Below, one piece after another: positions 1 to 8,176 of a stretch of DNA of 64,000 nucleotides. The translations under genes and the position numbers were made by a program. Positions within the stretch are counted from its first letter, which is position 1, and each line of letters starts with the position of its first letter. A model generated the notes under the pieces. That model did not search any database, was not told the DNA's origin, and worked only from the letters and a program-made list of their open reading frames with translations. The stretch is taken from the NCBI RefSeq assembly GCF_005116655.2, contig NZ_CP050698.1:5341001-5405000 (forward strand), written 5' to 3'. The DNA is from Desulfosediminicola flagellatus (GTDB lineage: Bacteria > Desulfobacterota > Desulfobulbia > Desulfobulbales > Desulfocapsaceae).

Positions 1-1313
1 ACCCGAATTGTCAGCAGAAAACGATCGTAGTTGTCTGGTCCGATAGCTTCTCTGCCAACCAGTAATGATAAAGCCACCGTTGCCACGGCCATACTGAACA
101 TCTGTCCCAGAAGCCGCATCGTAGCTACCAGTCCAGAGGCCAGGCCATAATGACGCTTTTCAACTGCGCCCATCATTGCGCTCATATTCGGTGAGCTGAA
201 CAGGGCAAAGCCGGTTCCGAGCAAGATAAGATTAGCAATAATCAATCCAATCGGTGTCGCGGCATCAAGTCTACTGAATAGGAAAACACCAAGAACTGTA
301 ATTGCCATACCGCTTGTTGCCAGTAATCGCGGTTCAATACGATCAGAAAGGCGGCCTGCCAATGGCGATAGTGTAGCCATAACAACAGGTTGCGCCATAA
401 GTACGCTACCAGCCATCTGGGGTGATAATCCTTTGATAAATTGCAGGTATAAACTGACTAGAAAAGTTACACCAAAGGTTGCTGAATAGTTGAGCAGAGC
501 CGCATAGCTTGAATAGGCAAAGACCTTATTCACTGCAAAGAGCTCCACCTCAAAAACGGGATGCTTGCTCCTGCCTTGATGCCATATAAAAAAAACAGAA
601 CCGATACAACCTGAACAGATGAGCACGATACCCAGTGCAGAAGGCAATCGTGTCGCGCCATAAACCAGGCCCATAATCGAAAATCCATACAGTAGGCAGC
701 CAGCTATATCCAGCTGTTGGTCACGATCTCCGTACCATTCACCCACCAGATATTTCAAGGTTAACCAGATTGAGAGAGCACCCATGGGTAACATCAACAG
801 AAAGATCATCCGCCAGCCAAGATAATGCGTTATATATCCACCCGCAAAAGGCCCCACTGACAGACCAACATAGACAGCTGCGACATAAATCCCGATAACT
901 TTTCCCCGTCGGCTGGGTGGGAAAATGGAGGTGATTATCGCCATACCGGTCGAGACAAACATTGCTGCCCCAAGCCCCTGAAGCACCCTGCAGAATATGA
1001 GCACGGCACCACTCTCGGCAAAGACGGCTGCCACAGCTCCAACGGTATACACTGCAAGCCCGGCACCAAATACTTTCTTTCGGCCGTGGATATCAGCAAT
1101 TTTGCCCGAAGGGAGCAGACCTACAGCAACAGCCAGCAGATATGCTGTTGATATCCAGCTGAGCTGAACTGCATCCATCTGCAGTTCATTCTGTATTGCA
1201 GGCAGAGCCACATTGACCGACGAGATCATAAACGGCCCCATAAACGAGGTGAGTGTGGCCACAAACAGGGCTGAACGCTCCTGTGCCGAAGTGTTATCTG
1301 GTGTTTTTTCCAT
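1..1313 (-). CDS. MFS drug-type transporter, DHA2-like (C-terminus cut off by window edge)
   Basis: My own translation of the minus strand from the ATG at the right-hand end gives an unbroken frame of about 437 codons that runs off the left edge, so the C-terminus is missing. It begins MEKTPDNTSAQERS and soon shows MFS features: an early FMGPFMISSVNVALPAIQ helix, the loop motif GKIADIHGRKKVF (motif A) and the GxxxGPFAGGYI segment (motif C), as in proton-driven antiporters of the EmrB/QacA group. Many membrane segments follow. It would export small organic or toxic compounds; the substrate cannot be read from sequence. The next gene upstream is the selenoprotein on the same strand, about 115 bases away, so co-transcription is possible. 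Family call is firm, subfamily less so. Confidence 0.85.
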   Translation of the reverse strand, partial: MEKTPDNTSAQERSALFVATLTSFMGPFMISSVNVALPAIQNELQMDAVQLSWISTAYLLAVAVGLLPSGKIADIHGRKKVFGAGLAVYTVGAVAAVFAESGAVLIFCRVLQGLGAAMFVSTGMAIITSIFPPSRRGKVIGIYVAAVYVGLSVGPFAGGYITHYLGWRMIFLLMLPMGALSIWLTLKYLVGEWYGDRDQQLDIAGCLLYGFSIMGLVYGATRLPSALGIVLICSGCIGSVFFIWHQGRSKHPVFEVELFAVNKVFAYSSYAALLNYSATFGVTFLVSLYLQFIKGLSPQMAGSVLMAQPVVMATLSPLAGRLSDRIEPRLLATSGMAITVLGVFLFSRLDAATPIGLIIANLILLGTGFALFSSPNMSAMMGAVEKRHYGLASGLVATMRLLGQMFSMAVATVALSLLVGREAIGPDNYDRFLLTIR

Positions 1314-1428
1314 ACAATGCTCTTAAAGCAAACAGGTTTTCCTTAAAAGGGACTGGTTTCCTTAACCTTTTGAAACTTTCAACCTATCCGCTTCTTGCCT
1401 GCAAAACAATAGATTTTACAGTAAAACT

Positions 1429-2652
1429 TCATCCCTTAAAGCGGTACATCTGATTGCGAGGAATGAGTAAGAGATTACCCAGCAGTTGCATATCTTTGGC
1501 TTTTAATGACAAGGCTTTCTTTCGCACTTCATTAATGACCTGTGCTGCACATGTTTTTTGCCAAAACCAGTCAGAAAAATCCGTAGGATCAGAAATATCT
1601 TCGGATCTGGTGGAGAGTGCCTCAAAGTAGAAAGCTTTCAAATCCTCCGCTGCCATCCTGAGCTTATCAGCCAGATCAACTCTTTCACAGTTTGTGCTGA
1701 CCAATTTATCATGCAAAAAATCACTCAGGAAAGAAGCCAACTGATCCGGCCCCACGCCACAGAGATCGGAAGTTGTTCGCTTTCGTTTGCTGCCTGATAC
1801 GGTAAACCAGCTCATCATAGAGTTAATTTCGGCACTGAGTTGATTGAGCAGAGAATCAATTGGATCTGGAGATTCGTTAAAACGTGTAAAATCTACAGGA
1901 CATGCCGGAAGAGATTGTATAGAAGTGTCATTTTCTACATCACACGGAAAATCTTCAAGAATCGGCCCCTGATCACGCTCGAGCAAGGAAAGTGCCTTTT
2001 CGATCACAGCCTGTTGAAATTTAGCATCACCAGGTTTTCCGAGTGGACGGCCAAGTGGAAATGAGACCCAGAGAGCACGGGGTGCCAACATTTTTAAGGT
2101 ATGTTCACGAATCAGACTAATCTGCGTTGTGGCCATACCTTCAGCCTCTAGATAATGTGAGAGCCCGCCAACTGCGCGCGTGCAATTAGGTCAGACTGGA
2201 ACCAGCAGAACAGCATCCACCTTGTCATCTTTGAGTAGCGAGGCAACGATTCGTGCCTCCTGCTCCATATTCACAGGGTCAGTTGCTCCCATAAACGAGT
2301 AATGGTATGTGGCAACTGATTCTATTTGCTTGTTTGCAGCCAACTCTTTAAGTCGGTCCAGCGGGAATACGAGATTCATGTCCAGCTGGAAACCAGTTCG
2401 ATCAAAGTTTGTGGAAATATGGCTCATCACCAGATCATTGGGATCGATATCAGAAGGGATAATCCTGTAGCCGGTATCACCAACTCCAAATGGAGGATCC
2501 CCCCGCCTGTGAAGGCCAGCTGTAGAGACAATAGCCACCCGCGACTGCGTAACCTTTACTCCCGGAACCAGAGGGGTGGCCGCATAGGTCGGACAGGGAA
2601 GATTCTGTAAATGTTCTCTCTCATGCTCCTCAAACTCGCGTAATCGAACCAT
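1429..2652 (-). CDS. Selenoprotein of the glycine/sarcosine/betaine/D-proline reductase B family (UGA = Sec154)
   Basis: Two minus-strand open frames lie in the same register, separated by one TGA at 2191-2193 and 18 sense codons. Reading TGA as selenocysteine gives one 407-residue protein with the redox motif U-P-N-C-T at residues 154-158, the UxxC signature of the PrdB/GrdB family. The N-terminal half matches the PrdB-type fold by eye: VAIVSTAGLHRRGDPPF, then GYRIIPSDI, then VFPLDRLKEL, then HYSFMG, then LLVPV immediately before U. The ATG is preceded by GAGGAG. After the motif come PLGRPLGKPGD and a C-terminal region of roughly 150 residues that I do not recognise. Family members reduce C-N bonds of amino acids or work as thiol-redox selenoenzymes; the substrate here is unknown. 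A simple nonsense mutation is unlikely because both halves are well conserved and the UxxCT context is exact. Confidence 0.88.
2168..2190 (-). promoter_or_regulatory. Candidate bacterial SECIS hairpin directly after the UGA
   Basis: Directly 3' of the selenocysteine UGA the mRNA can fold into an 8-bp stem with a single bulged U on the 5' side: CC(U)AAUUGC pairs with GCAGUUGG around the 6-nt loop ACGCGC. A hairpin just after UGA with a bulged U is what SelB needs in known bacterial SECIS elements. The loop sits closer to the UGA than in E. coli fdhF, so the exact SelB-contacted structure is uncertain. Confidence 0.5.
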
Positions 2653-2703
2653 CCACTCTCCTCATTATTTGTAAAGGTGCGTTTATCTAATAGGCAAAAG
2701 AGT

Positions 2704-3375
2704 TCAGACAAGTGCTTTATACAATGGACATTCAGTCTCTATAGGTAGCCCCTGTCGATATCTTCTGAGCAACTCTTTTGAACGATCGGCCAGCATTCTG
2801 CGAACCTCACGGCGGCGTCCTTTAATACGTGCAATATGCATCTGATCATAGGCAGTGGTATTATGACGCATCCAGGCAATTACAGCAGCCTGCGCACGTT
2901 CTTCAACTGGGATTCGCTCGGTTCGGGCAACCGTTCCTGAGCCAACTGGAGTTGCATGTTCAGTGACAGAACGTGCAAGTTGTTCAGCGACTTTCCGGTG
3001 ATCTGTATGGAAATTCAAAAAGCGCAATGTCTGCTGATAAAATTCCTCGACATACTGACTATGTTTTCGATCTCTGCGTTGCTTGTCAGCGGCTTTTTTT
3101 CTTTCGAACTCCGGGGTTGCTCGCTTTGCTTCAAGCTCTGCTTTTGCAGAAAGAATATACTCTTCTTTGGTCCAGATCCCTTTTGACATTGTACGCCTGC
3201 CCTTCTGCACCTGGACCTGCCAGCAAACACCAAGCTTTTTTACATTTCTGGTAAGCGGCCCGTCCCCAGCTGCCAAAAAGGCCCAATCTGCGGGTGGTGT
3301 CAACACTTCACGTTTTTCAGAAATTACTGTTCCGATCTTAAAACCAGGGCTAACTATTCTGTTCTTATCAGGCAT
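2704..3375 (-). CDS. DUF2293 domain protein
   Basis: A 223-residue basic protein. The C-terminal third matches the DUF2293 pattern: IPVEERAQAAVIAWMRHNTTAYD, then IKGRRREVRRMLADRSKELLRRYR. The middle (residues about 70-120) is Lys/Glu-rich and probably helical. The N-terminal part with GDGPLTRNVKKLG and the tail GIWTKEE also recurs in this family. Function is not known; the dense Arg/Lys content suggests nucleic-acid contact, which is only an inference. It lies 51 bases upstream of the selenoprotein on the same strand, so the two may share a transcript, but there is no independent evidence linking them functionally. Confidence 0.75.
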   Translation of the reverse strand: MPDKNRIVSPGFKIGTVISEKREVLTPPADWAFLAAGDGPLTRNVKKLGVCWQVQVQKGRRTMSKGIWTKEEYILSAKAELEAKRATPEFERKKAADKQRRDRKHSQYVEEFYQQTLRFLNFHTDHRKVAEQLARSVTEHATPVGSGTVARTERIPVEERAQAAVIAWMRHNTTAYDQMHIARIKGRRREVRRMLADRSKELLRRYRQGLPIETECPLYKALV

Positions 3376-3417
3376 AAATATATAAATAGTGTTTATCTTT
3401 ATTCTTTGTTTTCCTGT

Positions 3418-4044
3418 CTAGCGTTTTACCATAATGAGCTTGAGCGCAAGTCCCGCAAAAACTGATCCTGCAATTCTGTTGAGTATCTTTGTTGCTCGCT
3501 CAGACTTTGCCAACCACTCACCAAATGTTCCGGCAAGCAGGCTCACTCCTCCAAATATGAGTATCGTCGATACAATAAAAAGTGCACCGAGTACCATCAT
3601 CTGGGGAATGATAGGACCATATTCTGGATTAACAAACTGCGGTAAAAATGCCAGGAAAAATATTGAAACTTTAGGGTTAGTCACATTCATGATAACACCA
3701 CGGAAATACAATTTGTTTAATTGTAATTTTTTAACCGCACCAGTGCTATCCACTCCACCTCCAGCCTTAAACGACTGATAGGCAAGGTAAATGAGATATG
3801 CAGCACCGATATATTTCAGAGCATTAAAGGCCAGTGCAGATGTCTGAAATATGGCTGCAACGCCAAGACTCACAGCAGCAGTATGCACGAGAATTCCGGT
3901 GCAGAGGCCGACCGTTACAACAAGGCCTGCCCGCTTACCATGCTGGGCTGACTGGGCTAATACAAAAAGATTATCAGGTCCGGGCGTCAATGCCAGCAGG
4001 ATAGAGGTAGTGAAAAACACGAGTAATGTTTCAATCGGTAACAT
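3418..4044 (-). CDS. LysE/RhtB family amino-acid exporter
   Basis: A 208-residue integral membrane protein with about six hydrophobic segments. The N-terminal motif FFTTSILLALTPGPDNLFVLAQSAQHGKRAGL is the LysE/RhtB signature (ALTPGP), and the central NPKVSIFFLAFLPQF is the second conserved block. Such proteins export lysine, threonine, homoserine, leucine or similar compounds by proton antiport. A Shine-Dalgarno-like GGAGCTGG lies ahead of the ATG. It stands alone, with the transketolase terminator upstream and DUF2293 downstream on the same strand. Substrate cannot be assigned. Confidence 0.88.
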   Translation of the reverse strand: MLPIETLLVFFTTSILLALTPGPDNLFVLAQSAQHGKRAGLVVTVGLCTGILVHTAAVSLGVAAIFQTSALAFNALKYIGAAYLIYLAYQSFKAGGGVDSTGAVKKLQLNKLYFRGVIMNVTNPKVSIFFLAFLPQFVNPEYGPIIPQMMVLGALFIVSTILIFGGVSLLAGTFGEWLAKSERATKILNRIAGSVFAGLALKLIMVKR

Positions 4045-4072
4045 AACCAGCTCCAGAGAGTATTAAACAAAA

Positions 4073-4109
4073 AAAGAGGGCGAACCGGAAATCCCGATCG
4101 GCCCTCTTT
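4073..4109 (-). terminator. Intrinsic terminator after the transketolase gene
   Basis: AAAGAGGGC and GCCCTCTTT form a perfect 9-bp stem around a 19-nt loop. On the minus strand the stem is followed by a T-run (the complement of AAAAAA at 4069-4075), fitting a Rho-independent terminator for the gene that ends 27 bases upstream. Confidence 0.8.
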
Positions 4110-4135
4110 ATCAGACAGTCTAACTCAATTAATTA

Positions 4136-6025
4136 TCAACCGAGAAGCGCCTTAACCTTTGCCTTGATATCATCAGCGCCCATTCCCTGAAATGGAATCT
4201 GCTCACTGAGTCCACCCTGGCCGATCTTACAGGTACCCATGGTACCGAATTTCGGTGCAAGACCACGCTCAAGCAACCAGGTTCCATACTTAGAACCGAG
4301 ACCAGTTTTGGAGTTCTGAGTTTCGACAACAAGAGCCATAGGAGATGTACCAATCTTCTCCATCATATCTTCATCGATAACATTCAGTGTCGGCTTATTG
4401 ATAAGACCTACATCAATACCTTCAGCTTTGAGCTGCATAACAACATCGAGGCAACGATAGAGCATCTCACCGTAGCTGACGATATATCCCACAGTACCTT
4501 CACGGACAACCTCGTCTTTACCTGGAACGAAGGTGTATCCCTCGTCGTACATTTTGTTACCTTGCTCGCTTAAGATCCATGGAGTTGCAGAACGGGTGGT
4601 GTAAACAAAACGCAGACCGGAATCATTGAAAACTGTATTCATCATTGCTTTCAACTGTAATGTATCAGCAGGGAAATAGAGACGTGTGTCATCACCTTCA
4701 GCAAGAGCGTTATCTGCAAAGAAATTGTTGATTCCGAAGTGGCAAGTGTTATCCGCCATATCATCAACACCGGAGTGTGAGAAATGGGCAATAACGTTCG
4801 CCTTGTTGAGACGAGCCATGGTGACTTCTGAGATTACCATTTCCTGGAATGCAGCAAATGTACCGAAAATCCCCTGACGCCCTGCCTCTGAACCAAAACC
4901 GGCAGCAACAGAGTAGTTGTTACGCTCCATTATACCAGCGGTTACGTAGACGCCAGGGTGATTTTTACGGATGTGATGCAGACCACATGAACCTTCAAGA
5001 TCAGAATCTACTACAAGAACTTTCTTTTCAATATCATCCATGCCATCAAGGATTTCGCAGACAACTTTACCGAAATCGTCACGGCACTTGCCCATCTCAG
5101 GTGTTGATCCCTGATAAGTAGCTTTTACCTTGTCTACCTTAAAGTTTTCAAGCAGCTCAACAGCTTCTGTGTAGTTGCGTTCTTTAAGGTAATCAACCGC
5201 AAGATTGACAGGAATAACGTCATGACCTTTCGGCAGACCTTCAATTCCCGGAACACCAACAGCCATCAGTCTTCTGTTTACAAGAGCAACAGGACCATCG
5301 GTAACCATTGCCTTCTGCATACGTGCAAACAGCGCGTCAAGATCTTCACCGTCTCCAGCATTAACCTCAAGACCGTGACCTGCAAGAGTTTTAACCAAGT
5401 CGTAACCCTTCATATACTTGGTCGGGTGACCGGCGATGGTTACATCGTTATCATCAAGAAAGAGTTTAACATTGAGCTCGCGCATAACTGCATATCGGGC
5501 TGCTTCAGCATCATCACCTTCCATTTGCGAACCGTCACTGCCGAACATGACAACGATTTTATCTTTGTCAGCTTCAGCTACACCGTTTATATAACTCCAC
5601 ATGTGACCAAGACGACCGGATGAGAAGAAAACACCTTCAGCATCGTCACGCTCAGGATGACCATAGTACCCTTTACCAAATTCGCGATAATGCAGCAGAG
5701 ACTCTTCATCACGATGACCATTAAGAACTGCCATCATGTACTGAATAGCTACGCGATGTCCAGCTTCGTCGAAGTATACTGGATGAACCTTGTCGGAACC
5801 CTTCATAAAGCCGTCAGCAATCAGCAACTCAGGTACGATATCAAAAGCACCACCGGTGTGACCGCCAAGCCCTTTAACATTTGCCAGTGCAGTAAAAAAG
5901 ATAAGGCTGTCGCGCACTATACGGATATTCTCCTTAAGAGTAACGCGCTGCTCATCAGTCAGCTCTGTCTGGTTCAGGTCCAGCTTTAATGGGGTATAAC
6001 CGCTAAGGTCAATAGGGAATTTCAT
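4136..6025 (-). CDS. Transketolase-like thiamine-diphosphate enzyme, atypical subgroup
   Basis: A full-length 629-residue protein with the three transketolase modules. The ThDP/Mg motif is GSDGSQMEGDDAEAARYAV...LFLDDNDVTIAG (about residues 160-200). The cofactor-activating Glu lies in GIMERNNYSVAAGFG (about 375). The C-terminal swivel domain carries VVETQNSKTGLGSKYGTWLLE. Classical transketolases have SGHPGAPMG near the N-terminus and GEDGPTHQP in the pyrimidine domain; here these positions read GLGGHTGGAFDIVPE and GVDDMADNTCHFG, so the sugar-phosphate site differs. It lies downstream of an IclR regulator and the dpp operon on the same strand. It probably transfers two-carbon ketol units, but the physiological donor and acceptor are open. 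The start is supported by GGAGGAAAG ahead of the ATG. Confidence 0.82.
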   Translation of the reverse strand: MKFPIDLSGYTPLKLDLNQTELTDEQRVTLKENIRIVRDSLIFFTALANVKGLGGHTGGAFDIVPELLIADGFMKGSDKVHPVYFDEAGHRVAIQYMMAVLNGHRDEESLLHYREFGKGYYGHPERDDAEGVFFSSGRLGHMWSYINGVAEADKDKIVVMFGSDGSQMEGDDAEAARYAVMRELNVKLFLDDNDVTIAGHPTKYMKGYDLVKTLAGHGLEVNAGDGEDLDALFARMQKAMVTDGPVALVNRRLMAVGVPGIEGLPKGHDVIPVNLAVDYLKERNYTEAVELLENFKVDKVKATYQGSTPEMGKCRDDFGKVVCEILDGMDDIEKKVLVVDSDLEGSCGLHHIRKNHPGVYVTAGIMERNNYSVAAGFGSEAGRQGIFGTFAAFQEMVISEVTMARLNKANVIAHFSHSGVDDMADNTCHFGINNFFADNALAEGDDTRLYFPADTLQLKAMMNTVFNDSGLRFVYTTRSATPWILSEQGNKMYDEGYTFVPGKDEVVREGTVGYIVSYGEMLYRCLDVVMQLKAEGIDVGLINKPTLNVIDEDMMEKIGTSPMALVVETQNSKTGLGSKYGTWLLERGLAPKFGTMGTCKIGQGGLSEQIPFQGMGADDIKAKVKALLG

Positions 6026-6157
6026 TTCTTTCCTCCGGGGAAATTCTACTCAGATGGTAATAACGGGTTTGAAGTCTATTATACAGAAAGCCCGGTAATA
6101 GGCTGTATTCAGTAGATTTTTATGGCAACAACCAATACATGTAGCTATTAATCAGGC

Positions 6158-6227
6158 ATGGGTATCGACACCATAGTGGTGTTGATACCCATACATACAC
6201 ATCTAGGATAAGGCTAAAGCCCTTATC
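6158..6227 (-). repeat. Long palindrome plus second hairpin between iclR-type gene and transketolase
   Basis: ATGGGTATCGACACCA (6158-6173) and TGGTGTTGATACCCAT (6177-6192) form a 16-bp stem with one G/T mismatch and a 3-nt loop. A second hairpin, GATAAGG/CCTTATC, occupies 6207-6227. Neither is followed by a clear T-run on the minus strand, so they look less like a simple terminator than an operator, an mRNA-stability element or an attenuator in front of the transketolase. Nothing else is seen in this 221-base gap. Confidence 0.5.
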
Positions 6228-6246
6228 TCATTAAATAAATGTTTGT

Positions 6247-7014
6247 TTATTCAGGTGCGCCAAGACGTCTTGAAAGTTCCTGGGCAGTGTCGATAACTTT
6301 ATTAGTAATTCCAAGCATCTGCTCATAACTGTCGAGATCGGTGAGCGTTGATACACTCAGTGCAGCACACACTTCTCCGGTATTATCCCGGACAGGTGCG
6401 GATACGCAGCGGACCATTTTCCAGTTTTCTTCATCATCAGTTGCCCAACCGCGCTTACGTACCTCAAGCAGACTTGATTTGACCTCTTCTGCGTTAACTC
6501 GGGTATTTGGTGTAAGCTTGACAAAATCAACCTTTTTAAGAATCCTGTCGACTTCTTTATCCGGCTTCCAGGCTAACAGAACCTTGCCCATTGCGGTAGA
6601 ATGCACACCAACTCGCTTGCCGGCCCAGGTATCTATGGATATTGAACCGTGTACATTCTCTTTCACAAGGTAAATAACCTCAGAACCATCAAGGATACCA
6701 AGATGTACAGTTCGTTGTGTGTCATTTGAAAGTGCTTTGACAAGCGGCCGCGCTTCAGTGGTCATATCCACATGAGCTGCTGCCTTTGCACCAAGTTCGA
6801 TGAGGCGCAGGCCAAGGGTATACCTGGCACTTTCACCAACTTCACGAATAAATCCAAGGGATTCAAGGGTGCTTATAGTTTTATAAGTACTGCTTTTAGG
6901 GTGACCAAGTGTAGTATGGATCTCGGTAAATGAAGCTTCTCCACGCTGAAGGAGAAACTCGAGAATCTCGTTGGCCTTGATAAGTGCCGAAACGGCATAG
7001 AATTTTTTTGGCAT
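6247..7014 (-). CDS. IclR family transcriptional regulator
   Basis: A 255-residue protein. Residues about 5-70 form the winged helix-turn-helix (ANEILEFLLQRGEASFTEIHTTLGHPKSSTYKTISTLESLGFI). The rest is the IclR effector-binding domain, with VHLGILDGSEVIYL, the HSTAMGKVLLAW segment, and the C-terminal GWATDDEENWKMVRCVSAPVRD block. IclR proteins usually sense small organic acids or sugar acids. It lies between dppF and the transketolase gene on the same strand, with gaps of 193 and 221 bases, which makes one or both neighbours plausible targets. The effector is not predictable. Confidence 0.92.
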   Translation of the reverse strand: MPKKFYAVSALIKANEILEFLLQRGEASFTEIHTTLGHPKSSTYKTISTLESLGFIREVGESARYTLGLRLIELGAKAAAHVDMTTEARPLVKALSNDTQRTVHLGILDGSEVIYLVKENVHGSISIDTWAGKRVGVHSTAMGKVLLAWKPDKEVDRILKKVDFVKLTPNTRVNAEEVKSSLLEVRKRGWATDDEENWKMVRCVSAPVRDNTGEVCAALSVSTLTDLDSYEQMLGITNKVIDTAQELSRRLGAPE

Positions 7015-7028
7015 AACTCAACACGATA

Positions 7029-7100
7029 ACTTAGGAAACAGCAGTCTGTTTTCTTTTGCTGTTTGATTACAGCTTTCTTCTAAAGTTTCACTTAGGAAAC
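7029..7100 (-). promoter_or_regulatory. Candidate IclR-type operator repeats upstream of the regulator
   Basis: ACTTAGGAAAC occurs twice, at 7029-7039 and 7090-7100, within the 193-base gap ahead of the regulator's ATG. The second copy is part of the inverted repeat GTTTC-ACTTAG-GAAAC (7085-7100). Several IclR-family proteins bind GAAA/TTTC-type palindromes, so these are reasonable autoregulatory sites. This is inferred from pattern only. Confidence 0.35.
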
Positions 7101-7207
7101 CACATCTAGAAAATGCTCTTTCTTTGCCGTTATGTCAATATAAAACTACCTCCTGATCCCCCAGACACCTACGATTTTTACATTCCACGCCATTACTGTT
7201 ACAGTTT

Positions 7208-8176
7208 TCAAGGCTTTGCCACATGGCAAGCAACCATACTTTCTCCAACTGGTCGTATTAGCGGTACCTCTTTCGGGCAGACATCAGTCACTACCGGACA
7301 ACGAGGATGAAAAGTGCACCCGGAAGGCGGGTTCATCGGTGAGGGCAACTCCCCTTTAAGTACAATGCGTTTTTTCTCTTTAAAAGGATCAGCAACCGGC
7401 GTTGCCGAAAGCAATGCCTGGGTATAGGGATGTTTAGGGTTTTCAAAAACAGTGTCCCTGCTGCCTGACTCTACAGGAACCCCGAGGTACATAACCATTA
7501 CATCATCAGCAATATGGTGAACAACAGAGAGATCATGGCTAATAAAAAGATACGCGAGATTAAGACGCTCCTGCAATTCAGCAATCAGATTAAGTATTTG
7601 TGCCTGAATAGAAACATCCAGGGCTGATACAGGTTCATCGAGTACGAGAATCTCTGGCTCAAGCATAAGAGCACGCGCTACCGCAATACGCTGACGCTGA
7701 CCACCAGAAAACATATGTGGATAACGATCATAATGTTCAGGACGCAGCCCAACCATATCAAGCATTTCCCGAGCCAGCTTTTCACGTTCAGCTTTGGTTT
7801 TTTCTGTATTAACTAAAAGCGGCTCTTCCAGCGCATGTCCGATTTTCTGTCGTGGATTGAGTGAGCCGTAAGGATCTTGAAAAACAATCTGCACCTTGGA
7901 GTGATAGCCTCTGCGTTCTGCCGGGCTCAGATTTGCAATATCCACACCGTCAATTTTCAATACACCCGAGGTTGGCTCCTCAATCATCGTGACAAGTCGC
8001 GCCAGTGTAGATTTACCACACCCGGATTCTCCAACTACGGCAAGAGTCTTGCCACGTTGAAGACTGAAAGAGGCACCATCCAGAGCCTTCACCACTGCAG
8101 GATCCTTGAAGGTTCCCCTGCTCACATAGTAATGACGCGCAATATTATCTGCTTCAAGAACTACTTCATGTTTCAT
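7208..8176 (-). CDS. dppF: Dipeptide ABC transporter ATPase DppF
   Basis: A 322-residue ABC ATPase with Walker A GESGCGKST, Q-loop QDPYGSLNPRQ, signature FSGGQRQR, Walker B ILVLDEPVSALD and H-loop LFISHDLSVV, ending in the C-terminal oligopeptide/dipeptide domain (LPSPMNPPSGCTFHPRCP and three further Cys). Together with DppD it would power import of di- or oligopeptides. Its ATG overlaps the dppD stop codon (ATGA), so the two are translationally coupled. It is the last transport gene of the operon. The four conserved C-terminal cysteines are a family feature; iron-sulfur binding there is possible but not shown here. Confidence 0.93.
   Translation of the reverse strand: MKHEVVLEADNIARHYYVSRGTFKDPAVVKALDGASFSLQRGKTLAVVGESGCGKSTLARLVTMIEEPTSGVLKIDGVDIANLSPAERRGYHSKVQIVFQDPYGSLNPRQKIGHALEEPLLVNTEKTKAEREKLAREMLDMVGLRPEHYDRYPHMFSGGQRQRIAVARALMLEPEILVLDEPVSALDVSIQAQILNLIAELQERLNLAYLFISHDLSVVHHIADDVMVMYLGVPVESGSRDTVFENPKHPYTQALLSATPVADPFKEKKRIVLKGELPSPMNPPSGCTFHPRCPVVTDVCPKEVPLIRPVGESMVACHVAKP

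Noticed and set aside
1429..2136. The C-terminal half of the selenoprotein as a separate gene
   Set aside because: Its ATG has no ribosome site, and reading the TGA as selenocysteine gives a continuous family-like protein with a UxxC motif.
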